Positions 29,245 through 38,972 are shown, counted from the first letter of the stretch. The stretch is 64,000 bases of DNA from Collinsella phocaeensis (GCF_900119895.1 NZ_FQLR01000004.1:744001-808000); one strand, 5' to 3'. The notes: generated by a model from the sequence alone, not told the origin. A program made the numbers and translations.

Positions 29245-29473
29245 GGCGGTGCCTTTCGGTGGCGCGGGCGTCTCTGCGTATGCGCCCATGGTACCGTGAG
29301 CGGGCAAAAGGTGGATGCCCGTCCACCGTCCATATGGCGCTCTGGTTGGCGAGCGAGCGCCACATGTCCCCTTTGGGACAAACCGTGCGCGCTCGTTCTT
29401 GCCGTATGGGATATATCGTTTGGGGATATGCCGGGTCACAATGAATGCGTTCGGCCGACGACAGGAGGTTGTG

Positions 29474-29995
29474 ATGGCGGCATTGGATTGCTTGATGAGG
29501 CGCCGCAGCGTCCGCTCGTACACCGGTGAACCGGTGACGCGCGAGGAGCTTGAGAAGATTCTTGTGGCGGGCCTGATCGGCCCGACTGGCAAGGGCAAGA
29601 AGCCGTGGAAGTTCGTGGTGGTCACCAACCCGGAGAAGCTGGAGGCCCTCTCCTCGATGCGCCGTCCGGCACCCGGTGCGTTCAAGACGGCTGGAGCGGC
29701 TATCGCGGTGTTCGGCAACCCGTCCGTGTCCGACACATGGGTCGAGGACTGCGCCGTCGCGATGGAGAACATGCATCTGGCGGCAGATGACTTGGGGCTC
29801 GGCAGCGTATGGATCCAGGGGCGCTTGCGCGAGGCGGACGCGGGCGGTTCGGCGAGCGACCGCGCGCGTGCGGTTCTCGGCGTCGAGAGCGGCCTGGAGC
29901 TCGAGGCGGTCTTGCTGGTGGGGCGCATCGAGCATCATCCGCCGTTTCACAGTGAAGCCGATGCCGACTGGTCGTTCGTCTCATGGGACGACTGA
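29474..29995 (+). CDS. nitroreductase family protein
   Basis: A 173-residue FMN-dependent nitroreductase. It opens with LMRRRSVRSYTGEPVTREEL, the usual FMN-phosphate-binding start, and includes GKGKKPWKFVVVTN and an AMENMHLAADDLGLGSVWI helix. Family members reduce nitro compounds, quinones or flavins with NAD(P)H. CAGGAGG precedes the ATG. A terminator follows at 30011. Confidence 0.9.
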   Translation: MAALDCLMRRRSVRSYTGEPVTREELEKILVAGLIGPTGKGKKPWKFVVVTNPEKLEALSSMRRPAPGAFKTAGAAIAVFGNPSVSDTWVEDCAVAMENMHLAADDLGLGSVWIQGRLREADAGGSASDRARAVLGVESGLELEAVLLVGRIEHHPPFHSEADADWSFVSWDD

Positions 29996-30010
29996 TGGCG
30001 TCGAGATGAC

Positions 30011-30050
30011 ATGGGGCAAGGTCGCTCAGCGGCCTTGCCCCATAGTTGGT
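30011..30050. terminator. bidirectional hairpin terminator
   Basis: ATGGGGCAAGG pairs perfectly with CCTTGCCCCAT (30033-30043). It lies between the nitroreductase gene and the convergent 2-hydroxyacid dehydrogenase gene and is followed by AGTTGGTT on the + strand. Confidence 0.7.
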
Positions 30051-31006
30051 TAGAGCTGGCAGATGTTCTGGCTGCGGCCCTCGGTGTAGGCGAGCACGTT
30101 CTCGAACTCGATGATTGCGCGACGCTCCATGGATTCACGCGTGAGGAAGGCCACATGGGGCGTGAAGACGCAGTTGGCGGCGTTGACAAGGGGATAGTCG
30201 GCAGGGATGGGCGGTTCCATGTCGAACACGTCGATGCCCGCGCCGGCGAGCTTGCCGGCATTGAGGGCATCGGCGAGGGCGTCGTTGTCGACGATGGCTC
30301 CCCGGGCGCAATTGATGAGGATGGCGCCGTCTTTCATCTGGGAGATTTGACCTGCACTGAAGCTCTTGCGCGTGGATTCGTTGCTCGGCAGATGCAGGCT
30401 CACGATATCCGCCTGGTTGAGCAGCGTATCGAGCGGAACCTGCTCGATGCCCGCCGCGGCGGCTTCCGGGTGCTCGTGGCGGGAGTAGCCCAGCACGCGG
30501 GCGCCCAGGGCACGGAACAGGCGCCCGGTTGCGCAGCCGATCTTGCCGCAGCCGATGATGCCGACGGTCTTTCCAAAGATTTCGGTTCCCATCAGGCCGG
30601 CGCTCGTCTCGCCCTTTCGCACGGCGCCGTCGGCGGCGACCACCTTTCGCAGCACGTCGATGGTGAGTCCGAGTGCGAGCTCGGCAACGGAGATGTCGGA
30701 ATAGCCGGCGCAGTTGCGCACCTCGATCCCGCGCGCGCGGCACGCGTCGAGCGCCACATGATCGATGCCCGTGAAGGCGACTGCGATCATCTTGAGCGCG
30801 TCGGACGCCTCGATGACCTCGGCGGGATAGGGATTGTTGGCGATCATGACGATTTCGGCCCCGGCGCTGCGGCGCGTGAGCTCGTCGGCGTCGGTGGTCT
30901 TGGTATCAAAGTAGACGAACTCATGACCTGCGGCCTTGAGAGGCGCAGCCAGTTCGTCAATGGTTTTGCCGGGGATGCCCAGCGGTTCCAGCAGCGCGAT
31001 GTTCAT
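30050..31006 (-). CDS. D-2-hydroxyacid dehydrogenase
   Basis: A 318-residue NAD-binding dehydrogenase of the D-isomer 2-hydroxyacid family. The Rossmann motif GIIGCGKIGCATG is near residue 150. Substrate/catalytic Arg (CARGAIVD), Glu (DVFDMEPP) and His (TPHVAFLT) are in place. It ends the leftward arm of the allantoin island, 45 nt after the esterase-like gene. Reduction of glyoxylate or hydroxypyruvate would fit an allantoin pathway; that is inference. AAAGGA precedes the ATG. Confidence 0.85.
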   Translation of the reverse strand: MNIALLEPLGIPGKTIDELAAPLKAAGHEFVYFDTKTTDADELTRRSAGAEIVMIANNPYPAEVIEASDALKMIAVAFTGIDHVALDACRARGIEVRNCAGYSDISVAELALGLTIDVLRKVVAADGAVRKGETSAGLMGTEIFGKTVGIIGCGKIGCATGRLFRALGARVLGYSRHEHPEAAAAGIEQVPLDTLLNQADIVSLHLPSNESTRKSFSAGQISQMKDGAILINCARGAIVDNDALADALNAGKLAGAGIDVFDMEPPIPADYPLVNAANCVFTPHVAFLTRESMERRAIIEFENVLAYTEGRSQNICQL

Positions 31007-31051
31007 GATGGTTCCTTTCGATTGGCATGACGATTTGGGTTCGATAGGTTG

Positions 31052-31921
31052 TTACCGCTCAGTCGGTTCGAGCGCCTCGTCCAGGTAGGCGAGAGCGTCC
31101 CGATAGGTCTCGCTTCCGGCGGGATTCGATGTATCCCGATCGAAGTCGTGCTCCAGGTAGTACACCTGATGCATGCGGTGGCGGGGAGTCGAGCGCATGA
31201 GCGTCTTGGACTGCTTGAGCGGTACGTCGTTGTCGCCGGTGCTCGCGGTTATGAACACGGGCGGAAGCCGTGCAAGGTTTGCGGGCGACAGCGAAAGATC
31301 GCTTGCGTTCGCGTCGGTGATGCCGAGCATCTTCGCCCAAAGCCCCTGCTGGCGCGCGTGCACGTAGAGCGCGTAGCGCGTGGCTTTGGGGCCATGGAGC
31401 ACGAGGGAGCCGGAAGGGCCGCAGGCGTTCACGGCCGTCGCTTCGTCCACGGCGGGAAGCGTGAGGTAATGGGCGTTCGGGGTGTTCGTGAAGGGGTCGG
31501 CGAGGTCCCAGTATCCGTAAAAATCCCAGATGGCTGAGGGTTGAAGCAGCTGCGGGTGCTCGGCCCGCATGCGATCGGCCAGCTTGAGCGCCAGATATGC
31601 ACCCGCGGAGCGGCCGAAAAGCGCATATCGCGTGCAGCAAAGATCGGGCAGCACGCGCTCCACGACATGACAGAGGGCCTGGAGGGACAGGGCCAGCGAG
31701 CGCTCGAGTGCCGTTTCGGGGCAAAGCGGATAGTCCATGGCGATCAGGGTGTGCCCTGCGTCCTCGATCATCTCCATATAGGGCTCGGGCAGGTCATCGC
31801 GATCCCCGTACAGCATGCCTCCTCCGTGGTAGTACACGATGGCGCATCCTGTCGAGGCCCCTTTGGGCGCACGGATGGTCGCGTGGATCTCACCCTCCTC
31901 GATGGGTACCGTCAGGTTCAC
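31052..31921 (-). CDS. alpha/beta hydrolase (esterase-like)
   Basis: A 289-residue hydrolase with an oxyanion-hole HGGG (YYHGGGMLYG), nucleophile elbow GRSAG and a late His in LEHDF. These are marks of the hormone-sensitive-lipase/acetyl-esterase group. The start is GTG at 31921, with AGGAGG 5 nt upstream inside the end of the pucR gene; the two genes are 9 nt apart and surely cotranscribed. Its substrate in the allantoin island is unknown; a carbamoyl ester or ureido compound is conceivable but unsupported. Confidence 0.8.
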   Translation of the reverse strand: MNLTVPIEEGEIHATIRAPKGASTGCAIVYYHGGGMLYGDRDDLPEPYMEMIEDAGHTLIAMDYPLCPETALERSLALSLQALCHVVERVLPDLCCTRYALFGRSAGAYLALKLADRMRAEHPQLLQPSAIWDFYGYWDLADPFTNTPNAHYLTLPAVDEATAVNACGPSGSLVLHGPKATRYALYVHARQQGLWAKMLGITDANASDLSLSPANLARLPPVFITASTGDNDVPLKQSKTLMRSTPRHRMHQVYYLEHDFDRDTSNPAGSETYRDALAYLDEALEPTER

Positions 31922-31930
31922 GGCGTCCTC

Positions 31931-33523
31931 CTATCTATCGATCAGATGGTAGATTCGCGCGCCGAGCGCGAGCTGCAACCGGTCGTCGGGATTGTGCAGG
32001 TCGATTCCCGCGAGCCTGTGGATGCGTTCGGCGCGGTAGCGGATCGTCTTCGGGTGCACGTAGAGCTGACGTGCGGTCTCTTGGTAGTTGAGGTTGTTTT
32101 CGCACAAGGCGCAGGCCGTTTTGAAGAAATCGGGGCTCTTGTCATGAAGCTCGATTACGCGCGGGTCCAAAAACCTCATGAGCTCAGATGAGTCAGTCAC
32201 TTGCATGAACAGCTTGTAGATGCCTAGATCTTCGAAGCGGATGAGGCTGTTGCGGTACTGGTCCCCATCGAAGAAGCGATCGATCTCGGTGACTTCCCGC
32301 ATGAGCTCCGGCAGGTTCGCCGAAGTCCCCAAGGAGGAGATGGCTCCCAGGTACGTAAACGACGGCAGCGCCGGTACGTTGCGCACGTCTTCCATGGCAG
32401 CTTTGATGCTGTCGGTGCCGAATCTTGCCTGGGGCGACTTTACGTTGTGAAGGAAGACGATGGATTTGCTCGCCTCCAGGTAAGCGATATCGGGGTAGAT
32501 CATCTTGATGCAGCGGCGCGCCATGATCAGGATGTCGTCGCAACGGTCGACGGCGTTCGGGCCGTCCAGGTCGATTCTCAGCAAGAGCGCCTCGAAGTGG
32601 GGGTGCGCGCCGATGTTCAAGGACTCGAGGGCATCCTTCACGCGCTCGGCTCCGAGCGTGGGATCGGTCAGCAGCTCGCGCATCAAGTTGTTGGTTTGGA
32701 AGAAGAGTCTGCGGTCGAGGGCGCTTTGCTTGAGCACCTCCATCTGCAGCAACGACACCACGTTCTCTACCGCCATGATGTCGAGCGGGGAGAGGCGCTC
32801 GAGCGCCACGTGCAGAATCAGATAGCGGATTCTGTCGTCTGAGCTGGGTATGAGGACGGCGGTCGCATGGCGCGTGACATCGTGGTACGAGAGCTCGGCA
32901 TCGAAATAGTGATGGCTTTGGTACGGATTGCCCTCGAGTTCCGTCAGGCGCGGCATGGTGAAGCGGGAGAGCTCCTGGCTCGTCGTGACGCGGCGATCCT
33001 TGGTGCTGTCGAAGAACGTTATGTCGGCATGGATGAGGCTGCGCAGCTTGAGTAGGATCTCGAGCACGGTGGGCTCGCGAAGCGCGAGGTCCATCGTCTG
33101 ACGATGCAGGTCGTAGAACCGATTGAGAAGTGTGAGGTTCGAGTCCAGGAACGTGCCCAGCACATCGAGCAGCAGGCTCTCGTACTTGGTGCTCGACGGG
33201 ATCTGGATAAGCGGGATCTCGTGCTTGTCGCACTGATCGATGATCTGTCTCGGCGCCTGCGCAACCAGGCGCTCGGGCTTGAAGACGATGGCGCCGATCC
33301 CGGTCCTGTCTGCCTCGTCGAAGAACGAGGAGAATGCCGCAGGGGAGAGATTCTCGAATGCGTAGAAGCTGGTGATGAGCATCTGTCCCCGTTTGCCCCA
33401 TATATCGATGTCGGGCGCTTCGACGATCATGGCGGTGGAGACTTCACGTGCGAGGCCGTTTCTGCCCGCGATCACGGTGGCGCCCTCGAACGAGGGGAGC
33501 TTCAGCGCGTCGGATACGTTCAT
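31931..33523 (-). CDS. PucR-family transcriptional regulator
   Basis: A 530-residue regulator with an N-terminal PucR domain (about 1-125, MNVSDALKLPSFEGATVIAG), a middle region like the CdaR GGDEF-like segment, and a C-terminal HTH_30 (ENNLNYQETARQLYVHPKTI then RYRAERI). PucR of Bacillus subtilis controls purine and allantoin catabolic genes in response to allantoin-type effectors; the position inside the island supports the same role here. AAAGGAG precedes the ATG. The operators are likely in the divergent region 40200-40451, but I cannot identify a site. Confidence 0.9.
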   Translation of the reverse strand: MNVSDALKLPSFEGATVIAGRNGLAREVSTAMIVEAPDIDIWGKRGQMLITSFYAFENLSPAAFSSFFDEADRTGIGAIVFKPERLVAQAPRQIIDQCDKHEIPLIQIPSSTKYESLLLDVLGTFLDSNLTLLNRFYDLHRQTMDLALREPTVLEILLKLRSLIHADITFFDSTKDRRVTTSQELSRFTMPRLTELEGNPYQSHHYFDAELSYHDVTRHATAVLIPSSDDRIRYLILHVALERLSPLDIMAVENVVSLLQMEVLKQSALDRRLFFQTNNLMRELLTDPTLGAERVKDALESLNIGAHPHFEALLLRIDLDGPNAVDRCDDILIMARRCIKMIYPDIAYLEASKSIVFLHNVKSPQARFGTDSIKAAMEDVRNVPALPSFTYLGAISSLGTSANLPELMREVTEIDRFFDGDQYRNSLIRFEDLGIYKLFMQVTDSSELMRFLDPRVIELHDKSPDFFKTACALCENNLNYQETARQLYVHPKTIRYRAERIHRLAGIDLHNPDDRLQLALGARIYHLIDR

Positions 33524-33612
33524 GTGGCTAGTCTCCTTTGCTCACGGTTGCCGGTCGGACGATGGCCGTTTCATTCGGTCTCGGTACCGCCCCCGATGGA
33601 TGGTAGTGCAAA

Positions 33613-33643
33613 GGGCCCCGGGGCGCACATGGCGCCACGGGGC
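33613..33643 (-). terminator. hairpin terminator behind allE
   Basis: On the leftward strand GCCCCG-T-GGCGC pairs with GCGCC-C-CGGGGC, followed by CCTTTGC. It stands in the 206-nt gap between allE and pucR, so the regulator gene probably has its own promoter as well. Confidence 0.5.
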
Positions 33644-33729
33644 TGTCTGAGAATCAACAAGGGCGCGCGCTCGCGCGGCCATGCAATGAGAGGAGTGGTG
33701 CCGCGGGGCTTGGTGCGAGGCGCTTGCCG

Positions 33730-34518
33730 CTACAGGCGAACGTCGCGGTTGCAGTCCTTGCTGTAGATATAGGCGAAGTCCTCGTCGCGGCCGATGCCGT
33801 AGGCTGCTTGCGGACAATAGGCGCCCATATAGAGATAGTCGCCCTTCTTGACGGGAAGCCACTCGTCCTCGAGCACGTACATGCCCTCGCCCGAGAAAAT
33901 GTAGGCCCCGTGCTCCTGGAAGTGGGTCTCTACGTAGCCGTGGCAGGCGCCCGGCTTGAAGGCGAGGATATGCATGTTCATGTCGAAGCCCAGGTCGGTG
34001 GCGGAGGGCAGGAAATCACAGCACTTGACATCGGTCATGCCCTCGTAGTCGACCCATTCCAGATCGTTGGAGTTGCCGATCACGGTGTGCGCCTCGTGAC
34101 CCTCGATGCGGTCGTAGAGCCGCTTGTACATGAAGCCGTGGGCGTCGCCTTCACCCTTGTTCTCGAAGAAGATCTTCTTTCCCTCGGGGACGAAGATATA
34201 GCCGCCATCGGTCACGGTCTGGGTGGTCTCGCCATCGGAGACCTCGACGGTGCCGTCGAAGAAGTAGATGAAGAGTTCCTCGCCCGGCTGTCCCCAGCCC
34301 TGGGAGTTCTTGCCGCCTGCGTGCACGGTGAGCAGGTAATCGGCGAAGGTGGCGCCGAGCTTGGGCGAGCCCAGGATGGTGATGTCGCAGTTCTCGAAGC
34401 CGGGAATGACGTTCTTCACGCAGCCGTCGGGCTCGATGACGGCCCAGTTGCGCTTGACGACAGAGCGGTTCTGCAGGATGTCGTCGCGGTATCCGGTGTT
34501 GTTGTTGCGATAGCCCAT
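33730..34518 (-). CDS. allE: (S)-ureidoglycine aminohydrolase
   Basis: A 262-residue bicupin matching AllE/YlbA (about 261 residues). The C-terminal cupin carries the metal-binding Glu/His set in VETHFQEHGAYIFSGEG, the manganese site of this enzyme. It converts (S)-ureidoglycine to (S)-ureidoglycolate and ammonia. It lies between the MFS transporter gene and pucR in the leftward arm. A strong AAGGAAG site precedes the ATG. The product is the substrate for AllD, encoded on the other arm. Confidence 0.93.
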   Translation of the reverse strand: MGYRNNNTGYRDDILQNRSVVKRNWAVIEPDGCVKNVIPGFENCDITILGSPKLGATFADYLLTVHAGGKNSQGWGQPGEELFIYFFDGTVEVSDGETTQTVTDGGYIFVPEGKKIFFENKGEGDAHGFMYKRLYDRIEGHEAHTVIGNSNDLEWVDYEGMTDVKCCDFLPSATDLGFDMNMHILAFKPGACHGYVETHFQEHGAYIFSGEGMYVLEDEWLPVKKGDYLYMGAYCPQAAYGIGRDEDFAYIYSKDCNRDVRL

Positions 34519-34613
34519 GATTGCTTCCTTTCTTTTGGGCGGTTTGGGTATGAGGTGCGCGCAGGCGCGGACATGTGCCGCGTGCGCGGGAAAGGTCGAG
34601 GGGATGCGGGGCG

Positions 34614-35849
34614 CTAGGCGGTCTGCTTGGTCTTGGCCAGGCGATTGACCAGGAAGAACAGAAGGGTGCCCGCAAGGATGATGGCGACGGCCAGATAGAA
34701 GCCGAGGATCTTGGACCCCGTGGCATCGGAGATCGCGCCGGTCACCGCAGGAGCTATGACCGAAGACGTCATTCCGAAGAAATTAAACACACCGTACATC
34801 GTCGCTACGGATCCGCCTGAGGCGAAGCCTGAAAGCCAGGAAATGATGATTGGCTCGACGGCGAGCTTGCCAAAGAATCCGTACGCCACGATTCCGATGA
34901 CGAGTAGCGTCTGGTTGCCGGTGTTGATCATGAAAGCAAGCATGGCGGCGGCTATGAGCTCGAGCGCAATGATGATGGCGACCTTGCGTTCAGGGAGCTT
35001 ATCGGCGAGTCGGCTGAAGAGAAGCGCTCCGGGGATGGCCGCGAAGAACACGAGCGAGCTCGCTACGCCCACCGCCGTGCCCTCGAAACCGCGTTCGGTC
35101 TCAAGGAAGTTGGGCAACCACGTGTCAATGAGGTAGTAGGCATACATGGTGGAGAAGTACAGCACGTAGGCTGCGATCATCTGCGGCTTGAAAAGTGCCT
35201 TCACGTCGGTCTTCCCGGTGGCTGCGGGAGCTCCGGGCGTCTTGCAGGCGGCGGCCTCCTCAGGCGAGCGAACGGTGCGACTGAAGACGAAAACCATGAC
35301 GAGAGCGAGGACGAGCGCGATGATGGTCATGGTCTGCCAGGGGAATGCGCCGGACCCTACGAGCGCGGATGCGCTGATGAGCCCCAGGCCCGAACCGATG
35401 GCCATGCCGGAGTTGACGATGGCGGTGGAAAGGCTCTTGCGGTCGACCGGTACGTTTTCCGCGGTGAGCGAGTAGGCGCATCCGTAGAACGTGCCGCACC
35501 CGACGCCCGCAAGGGCCGAGCCGGCATAGAGAACGGGCAGGGTGGTCGAAGCGCTCACGATGGCGGAGCCGATGGCAAAAAGCGTGAAGCCTGGAACGAT
35601 CACGCGCTTTTGTCCAAACCGATCGACAAGCAAGCCTGAAGGGATCTGCATGATGACATAGCCGAGAAAGTAAAAGCTCGAGATACTGCCAAGAGCCGCG
35701 TCGGACGCTCCGCCGAAGTACTCGGAGAGGATGGAATAGACCGGTGTGAGCGCACAGCGGTAAATCCAGATGACGATCCATCCTGCGGTGAGGATGGCGA
35801 CGATGCGCTTCCAGTACGTGTCCTGCTTCTGCTGCTCGCTGTTGGTCAT
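34614..35849 (-). CDS. major facilitator superfamily transporter
   Basis: A 411-residue MFS protein with about twelve helices. The loop 2-3 motif is present as GLLVDRFGQKRVI and its counterpart as SRLADKLPERKV. It belongs to the anion:cation/ phthalate-type look of MFS carriers, but I cannot name a substrate. Since an NCS1 allantoin-type permease is encoded two genes upstream, this one might import another intermediate or export oxamate. That is speculation from context. The ATG at 35849 is chosen over the longer frame because the extension has no ribosome-binding site. Confidence 0.85.
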   Translation of the reverse strand: MTNSEQQKQDTYWKRIVAILTAGWIVIWIYRCALTPVYSILSEYFGGASDAALGSISSFYFLGYVIMQIPSGLLVDRFGQKRVIVPGFTLFAIGSAIVSASTTLPVLYAGSALAGVGCGTFYGCAYSLTAENVPVDRKSLSTAIVNSGMAIGSGLGLISASALVGSGAFPWQTMTIIALVLALVMVFVFSRTVRSPEEAAACKTPGAPAATGKTDVKALFKPQMIAAYVLYFSTMYAYYLIDTWLPNFLETERGFEGTAVGVASSLVFFAAIPGALLFSRLADKLPERKVAIIIALELIAAAMLAFMINTGNQTLLVIGIVAYGFFGKLAVEPIIISWLSGFASGGSVATMYGVFNFFGMTSSVIAPAVTGAISDATGSKILGFYLAVAIILAGTLLFFLVNRLAKTKQTA

Positions 35850-35884
35850 GGGTTGAAGCCCCTTACGGTTGATGGAACAGGTGA

Positions 35885-35920
35885 GGGGCCCGGCACTCAA
35901 GGGTGAGCGGGCCCCGTTTT
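35885..35920. terminator. strong intercistronic hairpin between allB and the MFS gene
   Basis: GGGGCCCG pairs with CGGGCCCC, extended by an inner CTCA/TGAG helix. The T-run (GTTTT) is on the + strand side, where no gene is transcribed; on the leftward strand it would act as a processing or partial stop signal. Confidence 0.45.
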
Positions 35921-35934
35921 AAAGCGTGTGGGCG

Positions 35935-37299
35935 CTATTTGATGAACTTGCCGGGGAAGTCTTTGCAGACGCCCTCGTCCTTCGCATAGGTGGTCTCACC
36001 GCGCAGGATGGTGCGAGCGACCTGGCAGCCGATGGTGCGGCCGATGTACGGCGTGATCTTGTTTTTATACTCTAGATCTTCGGCTTGCAGCGTGTAGGGA
36101 CTATTGGGCTCGATCAGGCAGAAATCAGCGTCTTTCCCGACTTCGATGCGACCTTTGTCGGTAAGGCCGAAGCGATCGGCGACGTTGGTAGACATGACCT
36201 TGGCAAAGAGGGCTGCGCTCAGACCGCGCTTCTGGACCATCTCGTCGTACATAACATCCATGCAGTTCTGGATGCCCGAGATACCGCCCCAGGCGTCAAA
36301 GGCATTCTCGGGAGCCTTGAGGTCGGGCGTGCAGGGGGAGTGGTCGGAGACAACCATGGAGATGGCGCCGTCGGCGAGCAGCTCCCACAGGGCGTCCTGC
36401 TGAGCCTTGTCGCGAATCGGGGGAGAGCACTTGGTGATGTTGCCAATGGCGTCGAGCTCATCGGTCGTGAAGTACAGGTAGTGCGGGCAGGTCTCGCAGG
36501 TGATGTCGTAGCCCTCCTGCTGAGCGGCGATAACCTCTGCCACGGCCTCTTTGCAGGTGCAGTGGCAGATGTTGACGCGGCAGCCGGTCTGCTTGGCAAA
36601 GAAGATCACGCGACGGACGGCCTCGGCCTCGGTAAACGGGGGTCGGGTGGCGACGTAATCAGAGACCTTGCCCTTGCCGGCGGCCTTTGCGAGTGCGCCG
36701 AGCTTGTTGGTGACGGGGGCGTTCTCGCAGTGGACATCGAGCACCTTGCCGGTCTTGGCGATCTGGCGCATGCCCTCCCACAGCGAGTAGTCGTCAACGT
36801 CCTCAAAGTCGCCGTTGTCGGGGATGGTGCGGTCGCCGCAGCTGGCGACGAACGCCTTGTAGCCCACGACGCCGCCCTCGGCGAGCTCCTGGATGCCGCC
36901 GTCGAGGTTGTATGGGGTCAGGCTGCCCAGAGATGCGACGTCGACGCGAAGCTTTCCGTCGCCTGCAGCCTCCTTGATCTTGAGGCGCTCTCCGTTGGTG
37001 GTGGCGGGAACCTGGTTCAGAGGCATCTCGACGATCGAGGTGATGCCGCCCTTGGCGCAGGCTGCAGTGCCGGTGAGGTAGCCCTCCCAGCCGTCGCGAT
37101 AACCGCCGCCGGGGTCGGTGATATGGGCATGGCCATCGATCATGCCCGGGCTCACGACGAGGCCTGTGGCATCGATGGTCTCGGCGCCCTCAAGATCTGC
37201 GCCGATAGCGGCGATCTTGCCATCGGCAACGGCGATGTCGGTAACAGTCTCGCCGTCCTCGAGGATGACAGTGCCGCCTTTGATTACGAGATCGTACAT
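35935..37299 (-). CDS. allB: allantoinase
   Basis: A 454-residue amidohydrolase, equal in length to E. coli AllB. It hydrolyses allantoin to allantoate. Visible metal ligands: DGHAHITDPG (His-x-His), the carboxylated Lys in VGYKAFVA, His in VHCEN, His in ICHCTC and Asp in SDHSPCTPD. The ATG at 37299 follows GGAGG; a longer in-frame start would add a 28-residue polar leader without a ribosome-binding site. It follows the permease gene and uses its substrate. Confidence 0.94.
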   Translation of the reverse strand: MYDLVIKGGTVILEDGETVTDIAVADGKIAAIGADLEGAETIDATGLVVSPGMIDGHAHITDPGGGYRDGWEGYLTGTAACAKGGITSIVEMPLNQVPATTNGERLKIKEAAGDGKLRVDVASLGSLTPYNLDGGIQELAEGGVVGYKAFVASCGDRTIPDNGDFEDVDDYSLWEGMRQIAKTGKVLDVHCENAPVTNKLGALAKAAGKGKVSDYVATRPPFTEAEAVRRVIFFAKQTGCRVNICHCTCKEAVAEVIAAQQEGYDITCETCPHYLYFTTDELDAIGNITKCSPPIRDKAQQDALWELLADGAISMVVSDHSPCTPDLKAPENAFDAWGGISGIQNCMDVMYDEMVQKRGLSAALFAKVMSTNVADRFGLTDKGRIEVGKDADFCLIEPNSPYTLQAEDLEYKNKITPYIGRTIGCQVARTILRGETTYAKDEGVCKDFPGKFIK

Positions 37300-37455
37300 T
37301 GTTCCTCCCTTAGGTAGGGTGTCTGCGTTCTGAGCAGACGTTGCGGAATTGACCTTTACAGGGATGTGCAGTTTGCGCGCCAACGGTACATCCCCGGAGA
37401 GGTTGAAAAGGGATTGAGTCGCTTGCTTGTCCCACGTATATGTCTCTACGGGGCC

Positions 37456-38940
37456 TTATTTCGTCTCGACGTTTGCCTGCGAGGTTGAGAACTTGCGAAT
37501 GACGAGGTAAATAGCGAAGGCCGCGAAGAAACCGACAAACCATGAAATGCCCGAGATGAATGAGAGTGCGGGGATGATCTGTCCAGAGAGCGAGATCACG
37601 AGTGCGGCGATGGTCGCGATGTAAGCGGGGACGTTGACGCCTTGATAGGGGTTGGATCTATCCTGCTTGTCCATATCCATGTAGAGCGCGTCGAGATCGA
37701 TCTTGCGCTTTGCGACGAAGTAGTAGTGGGCGATCATGACGCCGGCGACGGGACCGAGGACTGCTCCGATGGTATTGAGGAACAAGTAGATGGAACTGGA
37801 GTTCTCCATGAGCTTCCAGGGCATGATCGCGAAGCTGATGAGACTGGCGATCACGACGCCGCTGCGGTAGGTGAGCTTCTTGGGGAACAGCGCCGCCAGC
37901 TGGTAGCCCGCCGGGATGATGTTGCCCGTCGCGTTGGTGGATATGGTGGTGAGCAGGAAGACCGCGGTCGCACCGATGACAACCGGGACAGAATCCCAGG
38001 AGTCGATGACGGTCGTGATGTCCCAGTGCTGCGTGCCGGTGGCGAGGGAGGCGCCGATGAGAATGACGACGCTGCAGAAGGCGAAGACCACGTAGGCGAC
38101 AAGGAGCGAAAGGGTCTGGCCGCGGCGCTGGGTTGCGGTGGACGTAGCGTTCTGCGTGAAATCCGAGACGCTGGCGCCGGGTGCGGCCCAGACGGCGATG
38201 ACGGAATTGAGAATCATGAGAAAGACGTAGACAGGGTTGAAGTCCTCCGCTGGTGCGGGGTTGAAGGCAAGTATGTTGCCCAATCCGCCCGCGGCGTTGA
38301 CCGCCCAGACGGTCATGCCAATCACGACGACGTAGATAAGCGGGGAAAGAATAGCGGTGAATTTGTTGAGAATTCCTCCGCCACCCAAGCCGATCGCCAG
38401 GTTCAACAACCAGAAAATGACAAATGAGATAAGCTGCGGAATGCCGATGCCCAAAACTTCCGCCCCGCCGCCAAGCTCTAGGAAACCGGGGAACAGTTTT
38501 CCCAGGATGATGGTGAGCGCAAGCGATCCTGTGTAGGTTTGCAGTCCGAACCAGGCGATGGCCGCAACGCATCCACGCAGGAACCCGGGAAGCTTCGCAC
38601 CCAAGTTGCCGTAGGTCGAACGCAGGTGCATAGCGAAGGGGATGCCGTATTTCGATCCTGCTTCACCGTTGATCACCATGAAAGCCGCTACTAGCACGGC
38701 GCTGACCACAAGGGCGAACATGACCCCCATAGGGGAGAGGCCCAGGAAGAGGAACCCTCCGACGGCGGCGTAGTTGGGGATGTTGTGGACAGATCCCATC
38801 CAGAGCGTGAAATAGTTCTTGAGCCCCATGTTGCGTTTATCGGCGGTTTTGGGGAGCATGTCGTCGTTGTAGCCGCGTGCTCGGTAACGCTCGACTTCTT
38901 CAACGGTTACGCAGTGGTCGGCTGAATCGGGATTAGGCAT
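37456..38940 (-). CDS. NCS1-family permease, probably for allantoin
   Basis: A 494-residue membrane protein of the nucleobase:cation symporter-1 family (cytosine, uracil, allantoin, hydantoin). About twelve helices are visible, with the conserved WMGSVHNIPNY and GASVSDFTQNA regions. Its place between allC and allB makes allantoin the likely cargo, as for PucI or YbbW. GGGAGG stands 4 nt before the ATG at 38940; an in-frame GTG/ATG further up is less likely. It is 32 nt behind allC and so in the same transcript. Confidence 0.9.
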   Translation of the reverse strand: MPNPDSADHCVTVEEVERYRARGYNDDMLPKTADKRNMGLKNYFTLWMGSVHNIPNYAAVGGFLFLGLSPMGVMFALVVSAVLVAAFMVINGEAGSKYGIPFAMHLRSTYGNLGAKLPGFLRGCVAAIAWFGLQTYTGSLALTIILGKLFPGFLELGGGAEVLGIGIPQLISFVIFWLLNLAIGLGGGGILNKFTAILSPLIYVVVIGMTVWAVNAAGGLGNILAFNPAPAEDFNPVYVFLMILNSVIAVWAAPGASVSDFTQNATSTATQRRGQTLSLLVAYVVFAFCSVVILIGASLATGTQHWDITTVIDSWDSVPVVIGATAVFLLTTISTNATGNIIPAGYQLAALFPKKLTYRSGVVIASLISFAIMPWKLMENSSSIYLFLNTIGAVLGPVAGVMIAHYYFVAKRKIDLDALYMDMDKQDRSNPYQGVNVPAYIATIAALVISLSGQIIPALSFISGISWFVGFFAAFAIYLVIRKFSTSQANVETK

Positions 38941-38972
38941 GATGCCTCCCATCTATTCTGTGCGAGTGCCCA

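Noticed and set aside
35885-35920. Intrinsic terminator for a rightward transcript (hairpin plus TTTT)
   Set aside because: No rightward gene ends there; kept only as an intercistronic hairpin of the leftward operon.
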